From JAFGIG01 sp964397545 (lineage in GTDB: Bacteria; SDB-A), in contig CAYNIW010000013.1 of NCBI GenBank assembly GCA_964397545.1, positions 1 through 60,748 on the forward strand: DNA of 60,748 nucleotides. The letters run 5' to 3'. Shown here piece after piece: positions 34,743 through 43,301 of this stretch (positions are counted from its first letter, which is position 1; each line of letters opens with the position of its first letter). The translations under genes and the position numbers were made by a program. The notes beneath the pieces were generated by a model. That model did not search any database, was not told the origin of the DNA, and saw nothing but the letters and a program-made list of their open reading frames with translations.

Positions 34743-37120
34743 TAAATCTGATAATATTCATTTTAGCCGCGTCCTCACAGATCGTCCAAAAACCCGATTT
34801 GAACAGAGTTTCAATCGAAGAACTTTACTCTCTTTCAATAGACAGCGCGCTCGCCGAAAACATAATCTCTTACCGCTTTGAGCACGGCGGGTTCAGAACT
34901 TTTACCGATCTGATGTTGGTTCAAAACATGGACGACGCAAGCTTTGAGCTTTTGCTGAGAAAATTTTCCCTGACTGCGGCAAAATCCGTGGATTGGAGAA
35001 ACCTGAGAATTGACGAATTGAAAGACAGGCTCGCCTCGGAAGATGATCCGGGTGTTTCAGCCATAGATTACTGGGAAAATCTTCTCCTTTTCCCTCTTGA
35101 CCTTAACAGAGCTACTGTTCAGCAGTTGAATTCACTCTACGGAGTGTCAATGATAGACGCTTCAGCTGTAATCAGACACAGATCCAGATGGGGGAATTAC
35201 AGGTATATTGGAGAGCTCAGAAATGTAGAGAATCTCTCCTCATACGGATACAGAAATATTCGTTACTACGTTTTCGAACCTTCCGATTCTCTTTCCGGAA
35301 GGTTTTGGGGAATCGCAAGGTTTAGATCAGAGCTTGAAAACCTCAGAAATGAAGAAGGAAGTCTTGACGGCTTCAGAGGAGAATTATCTCAGAGAATTCT
35401 CGTTCTCGACGATGAAAATTCTTCTATTTACCAGGATCTTTTGCTGTCCGGATGGACGCCGCAAGAGATTGATTCTCTGAAAAACTCCCTTTCCTCCGAC
35501 CTTGAAACTCTGCAAAAGACGGAAAAGGATTTTTTCGGATCGTTTATGATAAAAGGCGGATACGGCGACAAATACAGGGCGGGAATGTGTCTGATTTCTT
35601 CTTCATCTCAAAATTCCCCAAGAGTTTTTTTTCTCGCCCAAAACATCGGACCAATTGAAAAGTTTATTGCAGGCGACTACAGGCTGACCTTTGCCGAAGG
35701 CCTTCTTCTCGACAACTCGCCTGAATTCAGAGCTCGTCAAACTCAGAGAATAAGAGGGATTTATCCGGACCTCAATCAAAACGAGCAATACGGTTTCAGG
35801 GGCGCAGCTGTCGAATTCAACTTGAAAGATATCTTTTACCCCACGGTATTCGCGAGCTATTCTCCTCGAAACGCTGTGATGTCAGGCGAAGACACCGCTG
35901 TGATTCTGTTTTCCCTGCCCTGGGAAATTGAAAGGTTTTCAGACAAAGTTCTTGAAAAATTCATAGGCGCCGGATTGTCTCTACGGTTTGACAAATACTT
36001 TCCGGGATCAGCCCTTGAGAGCTATATCTACAGGATAGAATACGACAAACATTTCAATCCTGACACTTCTTTTCTGGATATACCCGGAGACAGGGACAAC
36101 CTCGAAGACGCGAATTTTCTCTCATGTTTCAAAGGCATGGAAAGGACGGCTTATTCTCTGGCGGGAAGGACCGTTTTTGCAGGATTCTGCTACCTTTCTT
36201 TTGAAACCGCTTTTCAGGACAACGGCAAGATGGCTTATATAGCCTCTTCGAGATTTCAGAAAGAATTTATTTATCTTGATTTATTATACAGGCATTACGA
36301 TCCCGGATTCGACAACCCTTATTCGAGAGGTTTTGCAGAACAACGGAGGTTTGAAGACACGGAATTCGAAAAAACATACAGACTCCTGAATCCCTTGTAT
36401 TCATACCTCCAGTGGGATCCCGTTCCGAAAGCCGAAGAAGGATTTTACGCTGAGACAAGATTTCAGATCACCAGAAATCTGACAGTGACAAAAGCATATA
36501 TAGATGTCTGGAAAAATTTAGCTACGGGCCTTGACAATTTCCGATCCCAGGGAACGGTAGAATACAGGTTTTCTTATCCCATGAGTTTGAGTTTGAGACA
36601 GAAATGGCAGAACAAAAAAATGCAGAAAGTGTCATTTTACAGCGCTTCAGTGACTAATGAGACGGAGCTTAGAATCCGATTTTTTCTCGAAAACGGTGAT
36701 TATCTCTCGTTTTCAGCCACAAGAAGCCAGGTCCTTCTGTCAAGAAGAGAAGGGAAGGGAAATTCTGAAATCATTTCAGGTTATTACCTTTCCGGGAGAT
36801 ACGAGCATGAATTTTCTGAAGGTTTCTCAGTTCTCGGAGGAATGGATATCTGGAACGGCGAAGAAATGAGCATGTGGGAATTTGAGGACATGGGCATTGA
36901 CTTTTTATACGGGCACGGAATCAAATCATATATTGTAGCCAGACAGAGAATAAACGAAAATCTTTTCCTGAGGATTAAAGCCAGACATGATCTTTCATAC
37001 AGCCCATACTATGGTTCCGAAGGCCTTTATATCCATGAAAACACCCCGCTTGCCAAATCCGGTTTCGAAGATGTTTCTTCGAATCTCTATCTTTTTTTGC
37101 TGGCGGATTACAGATTTTAG
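34739..37120 (+). CDS. Outer-membrane protein with N-terminal helix-hairpin-helix domains
   Basis: A 793-residue protein with a very short hydrophobic leader. Two ComEA-like helix-hairpin-helix units follow: LNRVSIEELYSLSIDSALAE (from about residue 21) and LDLNRATVQQLNSLYGVSM (from about residue 117), each with the hairpin GxxxxxIIxYR or IRHRS. Residues 200-793 are strand-rich with many aromatic pairs and end in LLADYRF, as in outer-membrane barrels. HhH motifs usually bind DNA, but in these envelope proteins they may bind another ligand. Proteins of this layout occur in Bacteroidetes and Chlorobi. The gene is coupled to the PorV-like gene. Confidence 0.75.
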   Translation: MINLIIFILAASSQIVQKPDLNRVSIEELYSLSIDSALAENIISYRFEHGGFRTFTDLMLVQNMDDASFELLLRKFSLTAAKSVDWRNLRIDELKDRLASEDDPGVSAIDYWENLLLFPLDLNRATVQQLNSLYGVSMIDASAVIRHRSRWGNYRYIGELRNVENLSSYGYRNIRYYVFEPSDSLSGRFWGIARFRSELENLRNEEGSLDGFRGELSQRILVLDDENSSIYQDLLLSGWTPQEIDSLKNSLSSDLETLQKTEKDFFGSFMIKGGYGDKYRAGMCLISSSSQNSPRVFFLAQNIGPIEKFIAGDYRLTFAEGLLLDNSPEFRARQTQRIRGIYPDLNQNEQYGFRGAAVEFNLKDIFYPTVFASYSPRNAVMSGEDTAVILFSLPWEIERFSDKVLEKFIGAGLSLRFDKYFPGSALESYIYRIEYDKHFNPDTSFLDIPGDRDNLEDANFLSCFKGMERTAYSLAGRTVFAGFCYLSFETAFQDNGKMAYIASSRFQKEFIYLDLLYRHYDPGFDNPYSRGFAEQRRFEDTEFEKTYRLLNPLYSYLQWDPVPKAEEGFYAETRFQITRNLTVTKAYIDVWKNLATGLDNFRSQGTVEYRFSYPMSLSLRQKWQNKKMQKVSFYSASVTNETELRIRFFLENGDYLSFSATRSQVLLSRREGKGNSEIISGYYLSGRYEHEFSEGFSVLGGMDIWNGEEMSMWEFEDMGIDFLYGHGIKSYIVARQRINENLFLRIKARHDLSYSPYYGSEGLYIHENTPLAKSGFEDVSSNLYLFLLADYRF

Positions 37121-37140
37121 CAAAGGACAAGGAGATATAG

Positions 37141-38229
37141 ATGAAATTTATCCGTTTCGTTTTGGCGATTTTAGTTCTTCCGGCTTGTCTCGGAGCCGGG
37201 TATCTTGAATATGTGAACTTCGGAAGACATATTTATCCATGCCTTTCCCAAACCGTAGCTTTGGGTGGCGGCGGAATCACATACGATCCCCTTGTCAATC
37301 CCGCCTGCAGAAATTGGGGTAAATATTCTTTTTCCGCCGGCGCGGGGACGAAATACTTTACCGAATCCGAAATCACTTCGGTTTTCGACAGTTACAACAA
37401 CAGAATCGGAAGAATAACTTTGTCTCAAAACAGCCGCGCGTATCTATCGCCTTATTATCTGTTTTTTTCAGCGAATTTTTCAAATATTGGCACGGGAATC
37501 TATCTCGCTCAATCCGCCGATATTGATTATGAATACAAATATATCGAGAGAAACGCTTTCTATCAGGCGGTCAGCGAACTTTCAAAGAAATCTTTCGGCT
37601 CATGCATTTCTTATGGTTTGATTGCCAATTATTCATTCAGCCTTTTTTCAGCCGGCGCGGATCTATCATATCAATCACTAAATAGAACAAAAGTTTACGA
37701 ACGGAAATTCTTCGAACCCGGAAGACAGGACACACTTTTGGAAGAAAAAACCTCTTCGGGCGCCTTTATCTTCAAAACCGGCATTAAATGCGTATTAGGC
37801 CGATATACAGCGGCGTTTGTCTTATCTACGAACGACAATGAATCCAATATTCCGATTAGAGCGGGTATAGGGATTTCAGTGAGAAACCCCTCGTTTATAC
37901 CGACAAATATAAGTTTCGACTACAAAAGAAGTTTTTACGGACAGCTGAATGATTCGCTTAAAGACGCCTCTTCATACCATTTCGGCATTGAGAATAAATT
38001 TTTCAACAAAACTGTCTTTTCCATAGGCGGCGGATACGAAGAAAATCCTTTTACCAAGGAAGCCGGCCTTTTCTTTTTCACCACCGGATTTTCATACGGT
38101 ATTGAACCTTTCTCTTTTTCTCTTTCCTTCAAATACGATCAAAGAGAATATCCAAAACCCGGAGAGGAGAAAAATTCGGTCAGAGACAGTTCCATAGGTT
38201 TTATTTTCGGCGTCACTTATCTACTCTGA
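37141..38229 (+). CDS. Outer-membrane barrel protein (PorV/PorQ-like)
   Basis: A 362-residue protein with a signal peptide (about 1-19) and a following segment ALGGGGITYDPLVNPACRNW that resembles the PorQ/PorV start, although more divergent than the first barrel. The rest alternates polar and hydrophobic residues and ends in FGVTYLL, a typical last beta strand. An AAGGAGATATAG site precedes the ATG. It is probably a second outer-membrane barrel in the same operon. Two cysteines near the mature N-terminus (about residues 34 and 60) could pair. Function unknown. Confidence 0.7.
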   Translation: MKFIRFVLAILVLPACLGAGYLEYVNFGRHIYPCLSQTVALGGGGITYDPLVNPACRNWGKYSFSAGAGTKYFTESEITSVFDSYNNRIGRITLSQNSRAYLSPYYLFFSANFSNIGTGIYLAQSADIDYEYKYIERNAFYQAVSELSKKSFGSCISYGLIANYSFSLFSAGADLSYQSLNRTKVYERKFFEPGRQDTLLEEKTSSGAFIFKTGIKCVLGRYTAAFVLSTNDNESNIPIRAGIGISVRNPSFIPTNISFDYKRSFYGQLNDSLKDASSYHFGIENKFFNKTVFSIGGGYEENPFTKEAGLFFFTTGFSYGIEPFSFSLSFKYDQREYPKPGEEKNSVRDSSIGFIFGVTYLL

Positions 38230-38238
38230 GGAGATATT

Positions 38239-38820
38239 ATGAAATACGGGATTATTGTCTGTCTGTTCTTTTTTTCATCTCTGCTGAACTCCTACGGCGC
38301 GGATGAAGTCGTGATGATGGCAAACAGGGATTACTATCCAATATTGCACGAGATCATTGCCGGGGCTGAAAGTGAAATTCTCATAATAATGTATCAGGCA
38401 AGGACTTATCCTGCACACCCGGAGGGAGTGAACGAGCTTCTATACCAGGACCTTTTCGACGCCGTTCAAAGGAGTGTCAGCGTCGAGGTAATACTCGACG
38501 CCTCTTCCTGGAATCTCGGGAGCACTTTTCAGAACCTCACACTCGCCAAACTCCTCAGAGAAGGAGGGGTCCGGGTTCTCTGGGACCCGCCGGACGTCAC
38601 CAGCCACAACAAGATGGTTCTAATAGACAGCGATGTAGTCGTAGTAGGTTCGACCAACTGGTCCTATTACGCTCTTGCGAGAAACAATGAGATATCCGTT
38701 ATGATAAAATCGCGTGAGTTATACGCCGATGTGAGATCTTACTACGATAAAATAAGAGAGCATTGCACTGAAGAGCTCATTTTGGACTCACAAGAAGGTT
38801 TTTCCGATGAAAACCCTTAG
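38239..38820 (+). CDS. Secreted PLD-superfamily (Nuc-like) hydrolase
   Basis: A 193-residue protein with a signal peptide (1-20) and one HKD catalytic motif, SHNKMVLIDSDVVVVGSTNW (HxKx4D, about residues 128-147). Single-HKD PLD proteins of this size, such as the endonuclease Nuc, act as dimers and cut DNA without metal. Phosphatidyl transfer or phospholipase activity remains possible. The N-terminal strand SEILIIMYQ is also typical. It has a clear GAGGAG site and overlaps the next gene by 14 bases. Confidence 0.85.
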   Translation: MKYGIIVCLFFFSSLLNSYGADEVVMMANRDYYPILHEIIAGAESEILIIMYQARTYPAHPEGVNELLYQDLFDAVQRSVSVEVILDASSWNLGSTFQNLTLAKLLREGGVRVLWDPPDVTSHNKMVLIDSDVVVVGSTNWSYYALARNNEISVMIKSRELYADVRSYYDKIREHCTEELILDSQEGFSDENP

Positions 38821-39703
38821 ACTATCGGTTTTTTTTCTCTTTACCGCTTCGTTTTTCGCTCGCGCCGAAAACATACGAATATGCTTCACATCAGACGTCC
38901 AGGGCAGTTACATGCCGTCAGAAGCGACTTGGCTGAGCCAATCCTTTCCCCCCCCTCTCGGCGGTGCCGCCTCGCTCGCGACATTATGCTCTGTAGAAAA
39001 ACCCGATTTACTCTTTGATGCCGGTAATTTCTGGGGACTCTCTCCAGCAGGAAAAACAGACAATGACGCCGGCATTTACGTCCTTAAAAATATAAGATAC
39101 GACGCGATGTCTGTCGGCATTGACGATCTTTTCAACGGTGTCGAGTTTCTTCTGGATTTGTCCCGAAAATCCGGCGTCAATTTTATATCTTCTTCAATAT
39201 CGGACACTCTCGGATCTTTCCCTTTCGAACCCTGCAGAATTTTCGAAATAAATAAAACACGAATTGGCGTCTTTGGGATAATTTCAAGTCACGCGGATTG
39301 GTTTATTCCGCAGAGTGCGTTGAATGGTTACGTCATATCAAAAGAGATATATGCCGCAGATAAGCAAGTCAGGCATTTAATAGAACAGGATTGTAATCTT
39401 GTAATAGCCCTCAGCCATTCCGGATTCAGGCATGACACGCTTCTTGCGAATTCAGTCGAGGGCATTGACATCATAATAGGCGGTTTTGACGGTTTTGCCG
39501 GAACATGGGAGAGCAGTATAAATCACACAATATCTTTCAGAATTCACGGCAACCTGTCTTCGGTCGGAATGATAGACATTGATGTCAGCCCCGCGGGCAA
39601 TATAACGCGTTGGAATTTCAGGGAAGTAAATCTATTCACCGAGGCATATAATCCCGATGGAGAAATTATTGATTCTTTGAGGTCTTTTTGGAAATTCAGA
39701 TAG
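38807..39703 (+). CDS. Secreted 5'-nucleotidase-like metallophosphoesterase, partly degenerate
   Basis: A 298-residue exported protein with signal peptide MKTLRLSVFFLFTASFFARA. It follows the UshA/5'-nucleotidase metallophosphoesterase pattern: FTSDVQG (usually DxHG), DAGNFWG (usually GD), AMSVGIDDLFNG in place of GNHxFD, LVIALSHSG and DIIIGG. The first His of DxH and the Asn-His pair of GNHD are missing, so metal binding and catalysis are doubtful. It lacks the C-terminal substrate domain of full nucleotidases. It overlaps the PLD gene by 14 bases, so the two exported proteins probably work together. Confidence 0.75.
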   Translation: MKTLRLSVFFLFTASFFARAENIRICFTSDVQGSYMPSEATWLSQSFPPPLGGAASLATLCSVEKPDLLFDAGNFWGLSPAGKTDNDAGIYVLKNIRYDAMSVGIDDLFNGVEFLLDLSRKSGVNFISSSISDTLGSFPFEPCRIFEINKTRIGVFGIISSHADWFIPQSALNGYVISKEIYAADKQVRHLIEQDCNLVIALSHSGFRHDTLLANSVEGIDIIIGGFDGFAGTWESSINHTISFRIHGNLSSVGMIDIDVSPAGNITRWNFREVNLFTEAYNPDGEIIDSLRSFWKFR

Positions 39704-40713
39704 TCGGCAGAAAAGGATCCGGGAAATCCACTCTCCTTGAGCTCTTGACCGGATCTAAAATTTCAAGAGGGGTTCTTGAACTCGAAGACGAAAGAGTCGA
39801 TGTTCTTTCAGAGATGAGTGCGTCTAAGAAGAAATCCTACGCCAAATCGGATCTTTTTGACACTCCCGTCTCAAAGACCGGCGCTGACGATGAATCTTTT
39901 TTTGAGAAACAAGTTGTCCCTTCGTCGAAGGGAAAAGATGCTATTTTATACTGCCTGAAGAATTTTTCAGCCCCCGGAGAAACTGATCCCGACCCCCTTT
40001 CGGAATTGGATTTGCTTGAGACTTATCTGATTTTATCCGACCTTCACACTGTCGAAGGAAGGCTTTCCAGGCTTAACGACAACAAGTTCAAAAGGACGAA
40101 TATTGAAGATCTTGAAAAGAAAATGCTCGCCGAAAAAATTCTACCGGTTCTCGAAGCCAACAGACCCCTCAGAAGTTCAGTTGACTCAGGAGACTTTGTC
40201 TGGGCGGAAAAAATCGGCTTGGTCTCTCACTTAAACGCTTTCGCGGTCATGAACACCGACGAGAGGGCTGAGAGCGCTTACGAGATGGCCGGAGAGATAA
40301 CAAAAAGAGGCGTTCCGTGCTCGGTGGTTTGTTCAAAATTTGAACTTGAACTGAAAGATCTTGAACCGGAAGAAGCCCAAAACTTCAGAAAAGATTTCGG
40401 AATACAAAAAGACGGTAAAACCCTTCTTTTGAAAAACCTGATCGAAGGCATGAACCTCATATCATTTCTTACTACAGGTCCTAAAGAGAGCAGGGCATGG
40501 CTGACTAAAAGAGGATCTAAAGCCCCTCAAGCAGCCGGCAAAATTCATTCCGATATGGAAAGAGGTTTTATAAGAGCTCAGGTTGTCAGTTTCGACGCAT
40601 TGAAAAAAGCCGGAAGTTATCAGAAAGCTAAAAGCCTCAATCTCGTAAGATCAGAGGGTAAAGAATACGTTATGGCTGATGGAGACGTGGTGGAATTCTT
40701 CTTCAGTGTTTAA
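39688..40713 (+). CDS. Divergent YchF-family protein with TGS domain
   Basis: A 341-residue protein related to YchF, an Obg-class ATPase/GTPase. It has a P-loop (GRKGSGKST, residues 7-15), the YchF-specific DPLSELDLLETYLILSDL (about residues 101-118) and a well-conserved C-terminal TGS domain (IHSDMERGFIRAQVV to ADGDVVEFFF, about 287-340). Between P-loop and coiled coil the usual DIAGLV (G3) motif is missing; DLFDTP stands in its place, and the N-T-E nucleotide specificity motif reads VMNTDE. It may be a paralog with altered or no hydrolysis. The start is TTG, overlapping the previous gene by 16 bases. Confidence 0.8.
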   Translation: MEIQIVGRKGSGKSTLLELLTGSKISRGVLELEDERVDVLSEMSASKKKSYAKSDLFDTPVSKTGADDESFFEKQVVPSSKGKDAILYCLKNFSAPGETDPDPLSELDLLETYLILSDLHTVEGRLSRLNDNKFKRTNIEDLEKKMLAEKILPVLEANRPLRSSVDSGDFVWAEKIGLVSHLNAFAVMNTDERAESAYEMAGEITKRGVPCSVVCSKFELELKDLEPEEAQNFRKDFGIQKDGKTLLLKNLIEGMNLISFLTTGPKESRAWLTKRGSKAPQAAGKIHSDMERGFIRAQVVSFDALKKAGSYQKAKSLNLVRSEGKEYVMADGDVVEFFFSV

Positions 40714-40731
40714 TTATTTCCGTAAAGGTTT

Positions 40732-41148
40732 TTATTCGTCTTCTTTATGGGTTATCTTTTCTTTTTCTTCTTCAAATTTTTTAGAGCTTTCCAGCAGTTT
40801 TAACTCATTTTTCATCTTACAGTTCCCGAGAAACCTGCCCCCTTCTTCGATATCTATCTTCCCGACAGATACGTCTCCGAGAATCGTGGCTGTCCTTTTA
40901 ATGAATAAAGTTCCCGCTATGTCTGCCTGTCCTTCAAGCGTGCCGGCAATTATCAGGTTTTCTCCTTTGACGATTCCTTTAACGTAACCGGACTCCCCGA
41001 CAATAATATCCTGAAGCCCGTTAACCGTTCCTTCGATTTTTCCGTCAATCCTAATTGAATTTTCTGATGTCACTGTCCCTTCGAGAAAAGTTGTCTGGCC
41101 GATAATGCTTTCTATCTTGCCTTCGCCCTTGGAATTTTTTCCCATCAT
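40732..41148 (-). CDS. Bactofilin
   Basis: A 138-residue bactofilin, a bacterial cytoskeletal protein that polymerises without nucleotide and organises cell-wall enzymes. The central beta-helix (about residues 15-110) shows the repeating pattern TVTSENSIRIDGKIEGTV, VGESGYVKGIVKGENLIIAG and TATILGDVSVGKIDIEEG. The flanking tails are charged, as usual. CAGGAGTG precedes the ATG; a second ATG one codon later is equally possible. The gene follows the M23 peptidase gene by 3 bases, a conserved pairing linked to cell shape. Confidence 0.95.
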   Translation of the reverse strand: MMGKNSKGEGKIESIIGQTTFLEGTVTSENSIRIDGKIEGTVNGLQDIIVGESGYVKGIVKGENLIIAGTLEGQADIAGTLFIKRTATILGDVSVGKIDIEEGGRFLGNCKMKNELKLLESSKKFEEEKEKITHKEDE

Positions 41149-41151
41149 TTA

Positions 41152-42057
41152 TCACTCCTGGTCTTTGATGTAGTTTTTTGGATTCACCGGATTGTCGTAA
41201 ACTCTGACTTCGTAATGAAGATGCGGATCAGTGCTTCTTCCGGTCGAACCCATATAGCCTATAACTTGTCTTCTCGAAACTCTATCACCAACACGGACTG
41301 TAAAGCTGTCGAGATGGGCATATATGGTTGAGAGAGAGCAATTGTGCTGAATTCTGACTATATTTCCGTATCCGCTCATGGTTCCCGCGTAATTTACGAC
41401 TCCATCGGCGGAAGCCCAGATAAGAGTCCCCGGCGCGTTCGGGATATCCACACCGTTGTGAAAACGTATCGTTGGTAAAAACGGATCCTTCCTGAATCCG
41501 AATCCCGAAGTTACTTCCCCAAAAGTAGGATTTATTGAAGGGATGTGGGCTGATTCATATTCAAGGCTCTCTGCTTCGGAAATCGCTTGCCGGGCAAGAT
41601 CAAAAGCGAGGGGGAGTTCAGATTTTATAAAACTGAGTTCATCACAGACCTGTCTGAGGTCGGATCTTTGAAGCGAATTTGAATTTCCTCCCAGCGCGGC
41701 AGGAAGAAGCTCGAGAAGATTTACGTCCATCTCGCTGTCGGCATAAAGTTTGCTTCTGAGTTTCATTCTCAGCTGTTCCATGATAAGAAGGTCTTGTTTT
41801 ATGTCTTCAACCTGATCGAGTATTCTGTATAGAGTGTCGCGTTCACTCAAAAGCGTTCTTTTCTCTCTGTCAAGTCTATCTTTCTGAGCGGCGTAATATT
41901 TTGTCAGAGACAAAGAAACGGCAGCTACCAACAAGGTCAATGCGAAAAGAGTGAAAAAGAGCTTAATCGCGAAATAAGATATTCTAAGCGTCAGCGGATT
42001 TTTCTCGCTGTGCGGGATAAAAAGAATTGTCAGATGTTTGTTTTCACGTCTCTTCAC
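41152..42057 (-). CDS. Membrane-anchored M23 (LytM-type) peptidase
   Basis: A 301-residue peptidoglycan endopeptidase-like protein. It has a short cytoplasmic N-terminus, one membrane helix (about 26-50), a coiled-coil region (about 55-105) and a C-terminal LytM domain (about 175-295). The zinc ligands His200 and Asp204 (FHNGVD) and His281 (HLHYEV) are present, with His248 (YAHL) in the catalytic position, so it should be active. The start is GTG 42057, only 6 bases after a consensus -10 box. Co-transcribed with bactofilin, it probably trims cell wall at positions set by the filament. Confidence 0.92.
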   Translation of the reverse strand: MKRRENKHLTILFIPHSEKNPLTLRISYFAIKLFFTLFALTLLVAAVSLSLTKYYAAQKDRLDREKRTLLSERDTLYRILDQVEDIKQDLLIMEQLRMKLRSKLYADSEMDVNLLELLPAALGGNSNSLQRSDLRQVCDELSFIKSELPLAFDLARQAISEAESLEYESAHIPSINPTFGEVTSGFGFRKDPFLPTIRFHNGVDIPNAPGTLIWASADGVVNYAGTMSGYGNIVRIQHNCSLSTIYAHLDSFTVRVGDRVSRRQVIGYMGSTGRSTDPHLHYEVRVYDNPVNPKNYIKDQE

Positions 42058-42063
42058 AGAATA

Positions 42064-42092
42064 ATTATAGAACTCTTAAAGGAACAGGTCAA
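42064..42092 (-). promoter_or_regulatory. Promoter of the M23-bactofilin operon, leaderless type
   Basis: On the minus strand TTGACC (42087-42092) and a consensus TATAAT (42064-42069) are 17 bases apart. Exactly six bases (TATTCT) lie between the -10 box and the GTG start, so +1 should be the G of GTG. No Shine-Dalgarno is possible in that gap. Confidence 0.7.
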
Positions 42093-42122
42093 ACAAAGTT
42101 GGAACTTCAGCTGTTTTTCCCC

Positions 42123-43301
42123 TTAGAAATATATAGAAGAATAAAACGCAATATTTCCCGGAATATCTCCGTATTCGCTTTTTCCGTCCTCAAAGGATTT
42201 TCCCGCAATTAAACGCGCCCCTACATATAAGTTTTCTCTCAGATTGATTTCAATATTTGCTGAATAAAACAAGGATTTGTCGTCTAAATTCAGAGAGCCT
42301 CTTTGAACAAAAGAAACGAGAGGAAAAATTTCTTTGGATAAACCCCATGACAGATAATTTTTAGCCATGAGATAGGCAAATTCTTTAACATACCCGGGCT
42401 TTGAAGCGTTTTTGAAGTATTCCTCTTTTGAATTTTCACCAAAGCCGTTGAAAAAGTATTCGAAAAACAAATACAGCCCGTTGGATGTGAAAAGATCAAA
42501 ACCCGCCGAATAATTGACGCCGAAGGATAAATCTTTTTCAGATTCGACGGGAAAGAAAAAAGCACTTTCAGTCCATAAAAGCGCGCCTTTGAAAGGCATG
42601 GAGAAAGAAAGCGCCGCCACAGGAGATTTTTTTGCGAGAGCTAAAAGGATTTCGGTATCGATTGTTTTGATTGAATTCCTCAATTTTAAGAAATAGCAGG
42701 AGGCTTTTTCGCTAAAACTCCTGCCCGAAACAAAACCGGCGGTTATCTCTCCTGTCCTCCTCACCGGCAGTCTGACGAAAACGGCATCAACTCCTCTCCC
42801 CTCTTCTCTGTCAGGTTCGAAAAATGAAGTTCTGTTTATCAAATCGCTCGGCGAAATAAATCTCGACATCCCCCATGAAAGAGCTTGTCTCCCCGCGAAT
42901 ACATCGAACCCTTTCGTCTTAAGAGAAAAATACAATCTGTCAATGTCATGGTTTAAGAAAAACGCTCTATTATCTTCGCAAAAATAAGGGCAAGGGTCTA
43001 AATCCACAATTCTGTAAGAAGGATTCTGAATCCTAAAAAGGTTTTCAAAATAAGGATCTGCGGCTGTGAGGGATATTTTGTATGCAGAATTTATTCCGAA
43101 GTTTTCTGACATTCTTAAATTCAGTTTTATTCTCAGTGAATTTATTATCATTCCTCTTGCCGGATATTGAGATTCTATTCCGGTTAAGCTGAACAGGTTT
43201 TTATAATAACCTGAGAAGAGAAAATATTCTGCAGAAAGACAGGGAGATGAAGTCAAAAATAAAATTAGAGAAAAAAGAATAAAGGGTCTAAAAATATTCA
43301 T
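42123..43301 (-). CDS. Outer-membrane porin-like protein of a Lol-type operon
   Basis: A 392-residue exported protein with a signal peptide ending LSA. The mature part is a run of amphipathic strands with an aromatic last strand (NIAFYSSIYF), as in outer-membrane barrels. The block DVFAGRQALSWGMSRFISPSD resembles the GRQxxxWG pattern of DUF1302/alginate-type barrels seen next to LolA-like and ABC permease genes. The gene overlaps the ABC ATPase gene upstream by 4 bases and is last in the operon. Its cargo is unknown; a lipid or lipoprotein path to the outer membrane is inferred from context. Confidence 0.72.
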   Translation of the reverse strand: MNIFRPFILFSLILFLTSSPCLSAEYFLFSGYYKNLFSLTGIESQYPARGMIINSLRIKLNLRMSENFGINSAYKISLTAADPYFENLFRIQNPSYRIVDLDPCPYFCEDNRAFFLNHDIDRLYFSLKTKGFDVFAGRQALSWGMSRFISPSDLINRTSFFEPDREEGRGVDAVFVRLPVRRTGEITAGFVSGRSFSEKASCYFLKLRNSIKTIDTEILLALAKKSPVAALSFSMPFKGALLWTESAFFFPVESEKDLSFGVNYSAGFDLFTSNGLYLFFEYFFNGFGENSKEEYFKNASKPGYVKEFAYLMAKNYLSWGLSKEIFPLVSFVQRGSLNLDDKSLFYSANIEINLRENLYVGARLIAGKSFEDGKSEYGDIPGNIAFYSSIYF

